A stretch of DNA of 64,000 nt from Streptococcus suis (GTDB lineage Bacteria > Bacillota > Bacilli > Lactobacillales > Streptococcaceae), in NCBI RefSeq assembly GCF_017601095.1, contig NZ_JAGFUX010000001.1, positions 1 through 64,000 on the forward strand, in the 5' to 3' direction. The notes below the pieces were generated by a model. It saw only the letters and a list, made by a program, of their open reading frames with translations. It had not been told where the DNA came from and searched no databases. Position numbers and translations under genes: made by a program. Positions 9,058-17,079 of the stretch are shown in pieces (the stretch's first letter is position 1; each line of letters starts with the position of its first letter).

Positions 9058-10378
9058 TAAGCGGATTTTAAGGACAGTTCTTGAAATAGTGATTGGTACA
9101 GTTGCAAATGTTATTATGTTGCTTGTATTGAGCTACGTTCTTATTTTTACAGGTCAGTTGAACACATATGGAACAGACTATCATATTTCAATTAGTGATA
9201 GTAAATCTGCTAACGGTATTAAGAATCAAATGGATTATTCTGTCTTTGATTATGTATTGTTTGATAGCGATAATGGCGAATTGGTCTCTGGAAATTATCA
9301 AAAACAGGATTTACAACATTATAAAGAAGTTTTTGATACTGGAAGTTCGGTTAGCGAGGGTTCTATATTGTTTACAAAATATGAAAACTCAGATTTTATT
9401 TTGGTTATTAGAAGACCAACAATGCCCGAATTTGTAAATCGAAACTTTCGACATATTTCCTATAATTTAGTCTCTTATTTGTTTTTTATAGTGCTAGAAT
9501 TATTACTCATCTCTATCTCTGTTATTAGGCTCTTAAGAGAATTTACAAAAAATTTTCGTCTAATTGAAAAAATATCTCTGAATATGGGAATACCAGGAAT
9601 GGATATTGGACGTAAAGAAACTGCAATCTTAGAATGTAATAACATTTTATTGACGCTTTATCAAAAAGACGAAGAGTTGACAAAGTTATTAGAAATGGAG
9701 AAAAAAGATAAAGAAGATTTGTCATTTCAAGTTGCTGCATTAGCACATGATATTAAAACACCATTAACTGTTTTAAAGGGGAATATCGAGTTGCTTGAGA
9801 TGACTAATCTAGATGAAAAACAATTAGATTTTATGTCCTCAATGAATCATAGTGTTGGTATATTTGAAAAGTATTTTAATTCAATGGTTAATTACTCAAG
9901 ATTGCTAATTGAGGATAAGAATTATCAGGAAGATATTGAATTATCAAAATTTCTTGATGAATTATCATTAGAATGTCGAGATATTATGTCTTCAAAAAAA
10001 ATTAATTTTCAAATAGTTAATGAATCCCATACCAGAGTGATTAAAGGAAATCGTCTCAACTTAGATCGAGCTTTGATAAATATCTTATCTAATGCGACTA
10101 GATTTTGTTCAGAAGAGGGCAAGGTGGTACTGACTATATCTGAAAGTTCCAACTTTATCAGTTTTGAGATTTGGAATAATGGTTTACCATTTACAGAAGA
10201 GTCTCTTAAAGATGGAGGAAAACTTTTTTACACAGAGAATAAAGGAAGAAATGATAAGCATTACGGAATAGGACTTTCATTTGCTCAAAAGATAGCTATG
10301 AGACATCAAGGTCAATTAATACTCTCAAATCCACAAAATGGTGGTGCACAGGTCACTTTATTAATTAAAAAATTTTAG
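9035..10378 (+). CDS. lanK: Lantibiotic sensor histidine kinase (NisK-like)
   Basis: 447 residues. Two membrane helices (~13-38 and ~148-168) flank an extracellular sensor of about 110 residues. The H-box is VAALAHDIKTPLTVLKGN (~residue 240), followed by an HATPase domain with N-box (ALINILSNATRF) and G-box (HYGIGLSFAQ). NisK-type kinases sense mature lantibiotic and phosphorylate the regulator. As the cell cannot make its own peptide from this locus, the ligand would have to come from neighbours. The start could be either of two adjacent ATGs (9035 or 9038). Confidence 0.88.
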   Translation: MMKRYSINKRILRTVLEIVIGTVANVIMLLVLSYVLIFTGQLNTYGTDYHISISDSKSANGIKNQMDYSVFDYVLFDSDNGELVSGNYQKQDLQHYKEVFDTGSSVSEGSILFTKYENSDFILVIRRPTMPEFVNRNFRHISYNLVSYLFFIVLELLLISISVIRLLREFTKNFRLIEKISLNMGIPGMDIGRKETAILECNNILLTLYQKDEELTKLLEMEKKDKEDLSFQVAALAHDIKTPLTVLKGNIELLEMTNLDEKQLDFMSSMNHSVGIFEKYFNSMVNYSRLLIEDKNYQEDIELSKFLDELSLECRDIMSSKKINFQIVNESHTRVIKGNRLNLDRALINILSNATRFCSEEGKVVLTISESSNFISFEIWNNGLPFTEESLKDGGKLFYTENKGRNDKHYGIGLSFAQKIAMRHQGQLILSNPQNGGAQVTLLIKKF

Positions 10379-10410
10379 GGGCTGGTCAAAAAGCCTAATA
10401 TAAACAAAAC

Positions 10411-10456
10411 CGCATGAAATCTTTCATTTAAAAACGTTGATTTTATGCGATTTTTT
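10411..10456 (+). terminator. Terminator between lanK and lanF
   Basis: CGCATGAAATC (10411-10421) pairs with GATTTTATGCG (10439-10449), one G-T pair, followed by ATTTTTTATTT. It ends the lanPRK transcript, so lanFEG needs its own promoter. Confidence 0.75.
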
Positions 10457-10509
10457 ATTTCGAAAATTTGAAAAAATCAAAGAGATATCGACTTTTTGCT
10501 CAATTTTTT

Positions 10510-10545
10510 TCTGAACAAATACTGAAATTTCTTTTGTATTATAAT
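10510..10545 (+). promoter_or_regulatory. lanFEG promoter with NisR-type box
   Basis: TCTGAA (10510-10515) and ACTGAA (10521-10526) repeat with the same 11-bp period as the lanP box (TCT-N8-ACT). TATAAT follows at 10540-10545. There is no good -35, as expected if the regulator activates. GGAGG at 10555-10559 is the ribosome site for ATG 10568. Confidence 0.6.
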
Positions 10546-10567
10546 AAAAGAAATGGAGGCAGAAAAA

Positions 10568-11269
10568 ATGGAAGTTATCATTCAAAATCTAAGAAAAAGC
10601 TATAAAGACAAAGAGGTTTTAAAAGACGTTTCATTTAAAATTGAAGAAGGTACTATTTGTGGTCTTCTGGGAGTAAATGGGGCTGGGAAATCCACCATTA
10701 TGAAAATTCTTTTTGGGTTAGAAAGAGCTGATAGTGGAGAAGTCATTTTCAATGGAAAGCATAAGGATATTGTAGAAGAAAATAGATTTGATATTGGAGC
10801 GTTGATAGAATCTCCTGCTATCTATTTGAATCTTTCTGCATTTGACAATTTAAAAACACGAGCATTGCTACATGATATTCCAGATGAAAGAATTTATGAG
10901 GTACTTCAGTTGGTTGGTTTATCTGATACTGGAAAAAAGAAGGCAGGGCACTTTTCATTAGGAATGAAGCAACGACTTGGTTTAGGAATGGCAATTATTA
11001 CCAATCCTGATTTATTAATTTTAGATGAGCCAACTAATGGTCTAGATCCAGATGGGATAAAAGAATTGCTAAATTTAATTAGGGATCTAAAAAAATCTGG
11101 AATGACAGTCCTCTTGTCCAGCCATCAACTAAGTGAAGTCAGCAAAATTGCGGATCAAATCGTTATACTGAATCAGGGCAAGATTTTTTACGATGATATT
11201 AATAAGAATTCAAATGATTTAGAAAAACTATTCTTTAGAATTGTCCATGGAGGTGATGGAAATGACTAA
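10568..11269 (+). CDS. lanF: Lantibiotic immunity ABC transporter ATPase (LanF)
   Basis: 233-residue nucleotide-binding subunit that energises export of lantibiotic from the membrane. Walker A is GVNGAGKSTIMK, signature FSLGMKQRLGLG, Walker B LLILDEPTNGLDP. The Q-loop reads ALIESPAIY with Glu in place of Gln: this E-loop is characteristic of LanF immunity ATPases. The start is ATG 10568 because GGAGG lies just before it, not the in-frame ATG 10553. It overlaps lanE by 8 bases. Confidence 0.9.
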   Translation: MEVIIQNLRKSYKDKEVLKDVSFKIEEGTICGLLGVNGAGKSTIMKILFGLERADSGEVIFNGKHKDIVEENRFDIGALIESPAIYLNLSAFDNLKTRALLHDIPDERIYEVLQLVGLSDTGKKKAGHFSLGMKQRLGLGMAIITNPDLLILDEPTNGLDPDGIKELLNLIRDLKKSGMTVLLSSHQLSEVSKIADQIVILNQGKIFYDDINKNSNDLEKLFFRIVHGGDGND

Positions 11270-11999
11270 TATTTTTAAATCTGAGTGGCTGAAGCAAAAA
11301 TCTAGTTCTGATAAAAAATTACTAATCCTTATTCCTTTGCTAGCAATTTTTATAGCTTTCATACTAGCAGGACCTCTCAATTTAGAAAGTTTTTCAATTT
11401 ATTGGTGGGAGGGAGGATTCCTTTTCACTCTCCTTGGGTTATTGTTTTTAGCTGATTATAGCGCGGAGGAGAATGCAGGTGCGTTTCAAAATATTAGCTT
11501 GGGTAGATATACGTTTACTATTTATTTAGCGAAGATACTGTTGAAGTTCAAGGATGTTTTGATTTCAACCTTTATTTTTACGATAATATTTTATGGCATC
11601 TCATTTCTTTTTTCAGGTGTGATATCAGTAGACATTGGTAAAGATTTGATTTGTTTATTACTTATTGGTGTTTCTTCTGCTTGGGTATTACCACTATTAT
11701 ATTTTCTAGCAAAGTGGATAAATCCCTACTTGTTGTTGGCTACAAATTCTCTTATTTGCTTATTAGTTGCTCCTCTAATAGCTCAGACATCGGTTTGGTT
11801 CATATTTCCTTATACTTATCACTATAAAATTGCTTATGCTCTTTTACATTTAAAACCCTCAGGTGATTTAGAGGCAGCATTAAGTGGAGTTGAAATATCG
11901 ACAATTTTAATATCAGTATCTCTTTCAATCTTAGTTTTTGTGAGTTTCCTTAGTTTGTTGAAGTGGAGGATAACTAATGAACAAAATTCTAAAAAGTGA
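11262..11999 (+). CDS. lanE: Lantibiotic immunity ABC permease (LanE)
   Basis: 245 residues with about six membrane helices, beginning with FKSEWLKQK and a first helix at ~25-43, the arrangement of NisE/SpaE permeases. It forms the channel with LanG and LanF and expels lantibiotic before it pores the membrane. The start ATG 11262 is set by GGAGGTGA directly upstream. It overlaps lanF by 8 and lanG by 23 bases. Confidence 0.85.
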   Translation: MTNIFKSEWLKQKSSSDKKLLILIPLLAIFIAFILAGPLNLESFSIYWWEGGFLFTLLGLLFLADYSAEENAGAFQNISLGRYTFTIYLAKILLKFKDVLISTFIFTIIFYGISFLFSGVISVDIGKDLICLLLIGVSSAWVLPLLYFLAKWINPYLLLATNSLICLLVAPLIAQTSVWFIFPYTYHYKIAYALLHLKPSGDLEAALSGVEISTILISVSLSILVFVSFLSLLKWRITNEQNSKK

Positions 12000-12663
12000 G
12001 TTGCTAAAGTTGAAAGGCTCTCTTACTTTAAATCTTATTTTAATTTTATCAATTATTCAATTATTCACAATTCCTCTTTATTTACAGTTTACAAATAATT
12101 CAGTTGTAATTGAAAATATCATTTTTTTACCTATGTTAGGATATTGTATATTAGCATCAATTTTCTCTATTTTTCTTCATGAACAAGAGGAAAAAGCAAA
12201 TTTCTTTCAAAATATTAAAAGCGAAAAAAATAGTGGAATTATTTGGGGAATAAAGCTTATTTCGACAGACTTACTTATGGTTTTATTGGGAGTTCCAGTT
12301 TGGATAGTGGTAGGAGTTGAATTTAATAGACTCTCTTACTTTGCGTATGTTGGTGTGATTACTTGGTTATTATTAGTCTTACTTAACCATTTCCATATGT
12401 TACTTAGTCTTATCATGGGAAAGGGAGGGAATCTAGTAATTTCTTTTATCGAATGTCTGTTTATTATATTTGCAACCAATAAAGTATTTTTAAATAACTT
12501 CTGGTTGCCTATCGTTTTACCTGTTAATATGATCCTAGAAATTGGGAAAAATGAAATTTTTATGATTCTAGTATACTTAATTGGTTTTATCATATTATCG
12601 TATTTTTGTAATTTAGCTGTTATGAATAATGTTGAAATTCAAAAAATATGTAAAAAGAGGTAA
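11977..12663 (+). CDS. lanG: Lantibiotic immunity ABC permease (LanG)
   Basis: 228 residues, about six hydrophobic segments, with the N-terminal KSELLKLKGSLTLNLIL pattern shared with LanE. Second permease of the FEG exporter. GTGGAGGA precedes ATG 11977 inside the end of lanE. In nisin U-type clusters lanG is followed by the precursor and modification genes; here the next gene is the immunity lipoprotein. Confidence 0.85.
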   Translation: MNKILKSELLKLKGSLTLNLILILSIIQLFTIPLYLQFTNNSVVIENIIFLPMLGYCILASIFSIFLHEQEEKANFFQNIKSEKNSGIIWGIKLISTDLLMVLLGVPVWIVVGVEFNRLSYFAYVGVITWLLLVLLNHFHMLLSLIMGKGGNLVISFIECLFIIFATNKVFLNNFWLPIVLPVNMILEIGKNEIFMILVYLIGFIILSYFCNLAVMNNVEIQKICKKR

Positions 12664-12785
12664 ATTGGTTAGAGGTCACTAAAAGAGTAGAATACAACAA
12701 AATTCAATAGATAAAAAGCGAATGACAGCATATTTTGAAATCTAAAGATTATTATTTGATGATGTTATAAAGGAGGTGAAGTAGC

Positions 12786-13502
12786 ATGAGGAAAATTTTA
12801 TTTAGCTTAGTTGTTCTTATTGGAATTTGTACTTTAGTTGCATGTAGATTGGTAGACAATAAAACAATAGAGTTTCATGATCAATCATTTAATCAATTTA
12901 CATATAAAGGAAATGATTATACAATCATGAATCAAATTGTTGATGAAAATGATCTAGGTACTGTGAAGGAATCTTTTTTTAAAACATTAGTAATTGATAG
13001 AAATAGCCAGAAAGTTGTTACTAAAAGTAATAGTGATACAGTATCATTAGCATATAGTGGGCTCTATAATTTTAGTGATGGTTTAGCTATTTCTATAAAT
13101 GATTCTTATTATAAGGTTTCTTTGAGTTCGGATGTGCAATCCAATAATGAAATGCTGAGCTTGGAAGAGTTCAATAATAATTCAGCAGGTGGGGAACTTG
13201 CAATTGATCCATCTGATTGTAGGATAGTTAAATTTAATAATAAAAAATTTCGTATTTCATCTGATATTGTATCTGATGATAAACTAAAAGAATTTCTAGG
13301 AGTAATAGCAGATTCAAAAACATTTATTTTGAATACGGGACAAGAAATTTCTAAATCGGAACTAAATAAAATAGATTATTCTGGTTCTAATTCTAATGAA
13401 AAAAGAGAAGTTTGGGATTACGGAGAAGTTTATTTGTTAGCAGAAGAAGGAACCATAGCTGTTGAGATTAATAATGAATTTAGAATAGCGCGCATAGAAT
13501 AA
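12786..13502 (+). CDS. lanI: NisI-like lantibiotic immunity lipoprotein (LanI)
   Basis: 238-residue lipoprotein: the signal peptide MRKILFSLVVLIGICTLVAC has a lipobox ending in LVAC, so it is anchored outside the membrane. Size and pattern follow NisI (245 aa): SFNQFTYKGNDY, NSDTVSLAYSGLYN, SGSNSNEKREVWDYGEVY and VEINNEFRIA resemble the remembered NisI blocks. NisI binds nisin directly and protects the cell together with NisFEG. AAAGGAGGTGAAG precedes the start. It is separated from lanG by only 122 bp. Confidence 0.8.
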   Translation: MRKILFSLVVLIGICTLVACRLVDNKTIEFHDQSFNQFTYKGNDYTIMNQIVDENDLGTVKESFFKTLVIDRNSQKVVTKSNSDTVSLAYSGLYNFSDGLAISINDSYYKVSLSSDVQSNNEMLSLEEFNNNSAGGELAIDPSDCRIVKFNNKKFRISSDIVSDDKLKEFLGVIADSKTFILNTGQEISKSELNKIDYSGSNSNEKREVWDYGEVYLLAEEGTIAVEINNEFRIARIE

Positions 13503-13588
13503 ATTATAGATTATCTAGGTATTACATTGCTTATATAGCAAAATATCTTATTGTTACCTACTAAACAGAAACTTATTAAAATATAGAT

Positions 13589-13618
13589 CAGCAAGTTCAG
13601 AAGAGCTTGCTGTTTTTT
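13589..13618 (+). terminator. Terminator after lanI
   Basis: CAGCAAG (13589-13595) pairs with CTTGCTG (13606-13612), followed by TTTTTT. It closes the lantibiotic immunity locus. Confidence 0.8.
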
Positions 13619-13769
13619 GGTACATATAATTTTTTTTGGAACAAGAGCACCATATTTTCACTCTTATAGTGAGGAGAACTCCTTGATTTGATAAAAGTGA
13701 GAAATAGCTATGGTTGAGATAAGGAGCCCTCCTTTTATGACTAAGAAAAAATCATAAACGGAGGCTGAA
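13619..13769 (+). other. Intergenic stretch with small hairpin
   Basis: No gene seen. It contains the short hairpin TCACT-CTTAT-AGTGA near 13659. A very similar hairpin (TCACTCTTTATAGTGA) recurs near 14196 behind the next gene, so the sigma-like gene is bracketed by related inverted repeats. CGGAGG at ~13760 is the ribosome site for ATG 13770. Confidence 0.4.
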
Positions 13770-14174
13770 ATGAAATATTATATTCACGTTAGAGGTAGTA
13801 AAATCCCCGTAACAGAAACGGTTTATAAAAGCTACTGGCAATTGGTCAATCACGAGAAGTATCTGAATAGAAAAGATAGGAAATTTGGAGTATTACCTTT
13901 TTCATCATTTGAAGTAGATGGGTTACTGCTAGCAAATGTACTGCCTGATACAACTGTTGATGTTGAACGTTTTATAGAAAACAAGCTCCTTATTGAGCAA
14001 CTAAATGAGGCTTTATTAACCTTATCTGATAAAGAGTTTAAAATCATTGATGCTCTGTATTTTAGAGAGCATACCATCAGAGAAGTAGCAATAGAGCATG
14101 AGATGTCTGCGACTAGTCTATTTCGGATGAGAAATACAATTTTGGACAACCTACGAAAATTTTTTGAAAAATAA
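13770..14174 (+). CDS. Sigma-70-like small regulator of an integrative element
   Basis: 134 residues. The C-terminal half (LSDKEFKIIDALYFREHTIREVAIEHEMSATSLFRMRNTI) resembles sigma-70 region 4, a helix-turn-helix. The N-terminal half (YWQLVNHEKYLNRKDRK) matches small sigma-like proteins found next to recombinases on Firmicutes integrative elements. It probably regulates element genes rather than acting as a general sigma factor. It is flanked by terminators and transcribed alone. Confidence 0.65.
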   Translation: MKYYIHVRGSKIPVTETVYKSYWQLVNHEKYLNRKDRKFGVLPFSSFEVDGLLLANVLPDTTVDVERFIENKLLIEQLNEALLTLSDKEFKIIDALYFREHTIREVAIEHEMSATSLFRMRNTILDNLRKFFEK

Positions 14175-14182
14175 GGAAACAG

Positions 14183-14232
14183 GAGACTAAAAAATTCACT
14201 CTTTATAGTGAGAGGAATTTTTAGTCTCTTTT
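14183..14232 (+). terminator. Terminator after the sigma-like gene
   Basis: GAGACTAAAAAATTC (14183-14197) pairs with GAATTTTTAGTCTC (14215-14228) with one bulge, followed by TTTTT. The apical part holds the TCACT/AGTGA hairpin. Confidence 0.85.
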
Positions 14233-14496
14233 TGCCCTTTGACAATTGAATAATTCTAGGTGGGACTTTATTTATTTGTTGAGTAATAGAATGTAATGCG
14301 CCAGGAAATGAGCGGAAATCATTTATTCAAAAATAGGATGGTGACCTATCTGCCATGACACAAATAATGATAATGATACTTCTGACCGTTCAGGCTGCCA
14401 ACGTAAAAGGACAGCGGGTGAAATTCCCATGATTGATATAACCAGTCATACCCACAGAGAATAACTAAGAGTAACATGTTATCAGGAGGGTAAGTT

Positions 14497-14625
14497 TTGG
14501 AACAATCAGTAGTAAAATATAGTATGCAACTTTCAATGCTTAATTTTTTATATTCCAGAAATATGTTGACTAAAAAGGAATATGAAAAAATTAAAAATAG
14601 ACTGCGCATTAAGTACACAAATTAG
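14497..14625 (+). CDS. SHOCT-domain micro-protein
   Basis: 42 residues starting at TTG 14497 with AGGAGGG 7 nt upstream. The C-terminal part (LYSRNMLTKKEYEKIKNRL) is the SHOCT pattern: short helix, turn, then an acidic/basic helix. Such micro-genes often sit just before large serine recombinases on mobile elements. Function unknown. About 250 bp before it hold only a 25-codon frame (14355-14432) that I do not call. Confidence 0.6.
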   Translation: MEQSVVKYSMQLSMLNFLYSRNMLTKKEYEKIKNRLRIKYTN

Positions 14626-14678
14626 CTGACCTTTTGATTTGAACGCGGTAATATAGAATCAAAAGGAGGAATTTCAGT

Positions 14679-16433
14679 ATGAAAAAAAATAATGTTGAAA
14701 TAATAAAAGCTGATTCTTTAGTTCGTCGTAGAGGCGACAATTTCGAAAGAGAGTCAAAAAGGGTTGCTGCTTATTGCCGAGTTAGTTCTGATAGCGAAGA
14801 TCAGAAGAACAGCTATGAATCTCAGGTGAGACATTATAAAGATTATATCTCTCAGCGGTCGGATTGGGAACTGGCAGGTATCTATGCAGATGAGGGGATT
14901 TCAGGAACACAAGTAGGAAAGAGACAAGATTTTCAACGATTAATAAATGATTGTGTAAATGGAGAAATAGATTACATTGTCACAAAGGCAATTGCTAGAT
15001 TTGCCAGGAATACCCTAGATACTTTGAAATATGTCAGAATGTTAAAAGATATGCAAATTGGAGTATATTTTGAGGAAGAAAATATAGATACCCTAACAAT
15101 GGATGGAGAATTGCTTTTGACTATTCTAAGCTCCGTTGCACAGCAAGAAGTAGAAAATACATCTGCTCATGTGAAAAAAGGATTAAAAATGAAGATGCAA
15201 CGTGGTGAATTGATAGGGTTTCAAGGATGCTTGGGGTATGACTATGATGTAGAAACCAAGCAACTTTCAATCAATAAAAAAGAAGCCAAAATAGTTCGCT
15301 ATATCTTTGAAAGGTACTTAGAAGGTATTGGAGGAAAAGTAATTGCAAGGGAACTTGATGAACTAGGTTACAAATCGCCGAGAGGATTAGATCATTGGAA
15401 TGATACAACAGTCTTAGGAATCATAAAGAATGAAAAATATAAAGGCGATATTCTAATGGGCAAAACTTTTACAGTGGATCCAATAAGCAAGAGACGTTTA
15501 AGTAATTTTGGTGAAGAAGATAAGTACTACATCAAAGATAATCATGAACCTATAATATCTAAAGAAGACTTTGAGAAAGCTCAGGAGATAAGACTTCGTC
15601 GAGCAGGAAATAAGAAGACTGCTGCAAATGTAAATGGCAAGCGTGAACGCTATTCAAAAATGTATGCTTTTAGTAGCATGTTAGAATGTGGTTTTTGTGG
15701 TTCAATATTATCTAGAAGAAGTTGGCACTGCCGTTCAGATTATCGCAAGGTTGTGTGGCACTGTGTTACATCGATAAAGAAAGGAAAGAAATTTTGTAAG
15801 CATAGTAAAGGATTAGAAGAGCTCGCTATTGAGGGGGCTTTCATGGAAGCTTACAGAAAACTTTATCATTCAAATGAAAACTTAATGACAGACTTACTTG
15901 AAACGATTGAATCTGAATTGAATGACAATAGCCTTAATAAGGAACTAAAAAGGATTACAAACAAACTTCGAACATTACTAAAAAAAGAGGAAAATCTTGT
16001 AAATCTAAGGCTCGAAGGGAAAATTAGCGATACCATATACAATGAAAAGTACAATGAAATTTCCTCAGAAAAAGAGTTTCTAGCAGAAGAGAAGGTAAAT
16101 ATTGAAACAACCTTAAAATCAGAAATCGATGTAAAGAAAAGACTAACTGAGTTTAAGCACTTGCTATCTTCACAGAAAATGCTTACGGAGTTTGATCGTG
16201 CAGTTTTTGAAAGTATTGTTGAGAAAATTATTGTAGGTGGAGTTAATAGCGACGGAGAAATTGATCCTGCAATGTTAACCATAATATTCAAAACAGGTGA
16301 AACTCAAAACAAGGATGGTAAACAATTTAAAAGTAAACGTAAAAATGCTAAACTAGAAACAGATAAATTGTGTCCTCAAAACAGTGACGAGGATAAAAAA
16401 TTGTATTCTCAAGGAACAGACTACACATATTGA
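14679..16433 (+). CDS. Large serine recombinase (element integrase)
   Basis: 584 residues. The resolvase catalytic domain (~25-175) has AAYCRVSSDSEDQ with the nucleophile Ser, followed by IYADEGISGTQ and KAIARFARNTLDTL. Then come a recombinase domain (GYKSPRG ... ILKNEKYKGD-type block), a zinc ribbon (CGFCGSIL...HC...C) and a C-terminal coiled coil (~405-510). Such enzymes integrate and excise elements through short att sites without a host factor. AAAAGGAGG precedes the start. No other integrase is visible, so it is probably responsible for insertion of the adjacent mobile DNA. Confidence 0.92.
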   Translation: MKKNNVEIIKADSLVRRRGDNFERESKRVAAYCRVSSDSEDQKNSYESQVRHYKDYISQRSDWELAGIYADEGISGTQVGKRQDFQRLINDCVNGEIDYIVTKAIARFARNTLDTLKYVRMLKDMQIGVYFEEENIDTLTMDGELLLTILSSVAQQEVENTSAHVKKGLKMKMQRGELIGFQGCLGYDYDVETKQLSINKKEAKIVRYIFERYLEGIGGKVIARELDELGYKSPRGLDHWNDTTVLGIIKNEKYKGDILMGKTFTVDPISKRRLSNFGEEDKYYIKDNHEPIISKEDFEKAQEIRLRRAGNKKTAANVNGKRERYSKMYAFSSMLECGFCGSILSRRSWHCRSDYRKVVWHCVTSIKKGKKFCKHSKGLEELAIEGAFMEAYRKLYHSNENLMTDLLETIESELNDNSLNKELKRITNKLRTLLKKEENLVNLRLEGKISDTIYNEKYNEISSEKEFLAEEKVNIETTLKSEIDVKKRLTEFKHLLSSQKMLTEFDRAVFESIVEKIIVGGVNSDGEIDPAMLTIIFKTGETQNKDGKQFKSKRKNAKLETDKLCPQNSDEDKKLYSQGTDYTY

Positions 16434-17007
16434 AGTTGTGAGTTTGTTAGAAAAACGCAATTAGATTGTCCAGCTTGCTCTCTTGTTTTCTGGCAAGCTG
16501 CTTCAAAGGTCCGCAGGACCTTTGAACTCCCAAATACGCATCATGTTGAGGCAGTATCACTGCTTGTACGAGTTGATTTATCAGCGAAGTAGAAGCAGAT
16601 GTTCTGCCCATGCGATAGCTGTCGCAGAACACAGTGATGCGGTAACAGCGAACCGCAGAGTGTGTTGGACTGCTCGTAAAAGCCTAGAAACCTTTGAACG
16701 AAAAGTATAATGAAAAGCCTTGAAACCAAGGCTTTTTGTATTGAGGTGGGGAAGTATCAGAGTGAGTAAATTTTTGGAGTGGGTAGAAGTGATAGCTAGA
16801 AATTATCAGTTTCTATTTCCATTTACCCTGTGGGTACGTGTTTGTTTCCATTGACAAGGAGTTTGTGGGAATAGAAACGTCCCCACCTTGTTTGAATCAC
16901 GTGAAGCGTAGTTGAAGGAAAGCTGTTGAAAGCAATACTGCATTTTACCGAATAAGTAATAATTTAGGCAACTTCAAATCGTTTTTAAAAAAACTATTTT
17001 AAAGGTC
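16434..17007 (+). other. Gene-free junction with inverted repeats
   Basis: No convincing gene. It holds hairpins CAAAGGTCC-GCA-GGACCTTTG (16504-16524), TACCC-TGT-GGGTA (near 16825) and a wide inverted repeat GTTTCTATTTCC (16809-16820)/GGGAATAGAAAC (16867-16878). As the integrase ends at 16433, an att site of the element may lie here, but the core cannot be located without an empty site. Confidence 0.4.
16709..16746 (+). repeat. Left copy of an imperfect direct repeat, hairpin-forming
   Basis: AATGAAAAGCCTTGAAACCA... matches 23171-23211 with two substitutions and one 3-nt indel. It can be read as MKSLETKAFCIE, against MKSHEIKAFCRIE at the right copy, so it may be the 5' remnant of a related gene. 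It also forms a terminator-like hairpin, AAAAGCCTTG-AAAC-CAAGGCTTTT plus T-run. Confidence 0.55.
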
Positions 17008-17038
17008 AAGAGTAGACAAAAATTGTCCACTCTTTTTT
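17008..17038 (+). promoter_or_regulatory. GACAA-N3-TTGTC palindrome (operator or terminator)
   Basis: AAGAGTAGACAA pairs with TTGTCCACTCTT around AAA and is followed by TTTTTT. The core GACAAAAATTGTC (17015-17027) is the same half-site pair and spacing as 20889-20901. It could be a terminator for upstream transcription, the operator for the AAA+ operon, or both. It excludes the in-frame TTG 17023 as start of the next gene. Confidence 0.55.
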
Positions 17039-17079
17039 GTAAACTCAATTTATCAATAAATGATATGAGGGAATGCAAA

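Noticed and set aside
14355-14432. 25-codon frame before the SHOCT gene
   Set aside because: No convincing ribosome site or family; it could be a remnant but cannot be supported.
14346-14618. Minus-strand 90-codon frame
   Set aside because: It runs antisense through the SHOCT micro-gene and its ribosome site, with no ribosome site of its own.
16447-16729. Short frames on both strands in the 16.4-16.7 kb gap
   Set aside because: They overlap hairpins, have no ribosome sites and do not resemble proteins.
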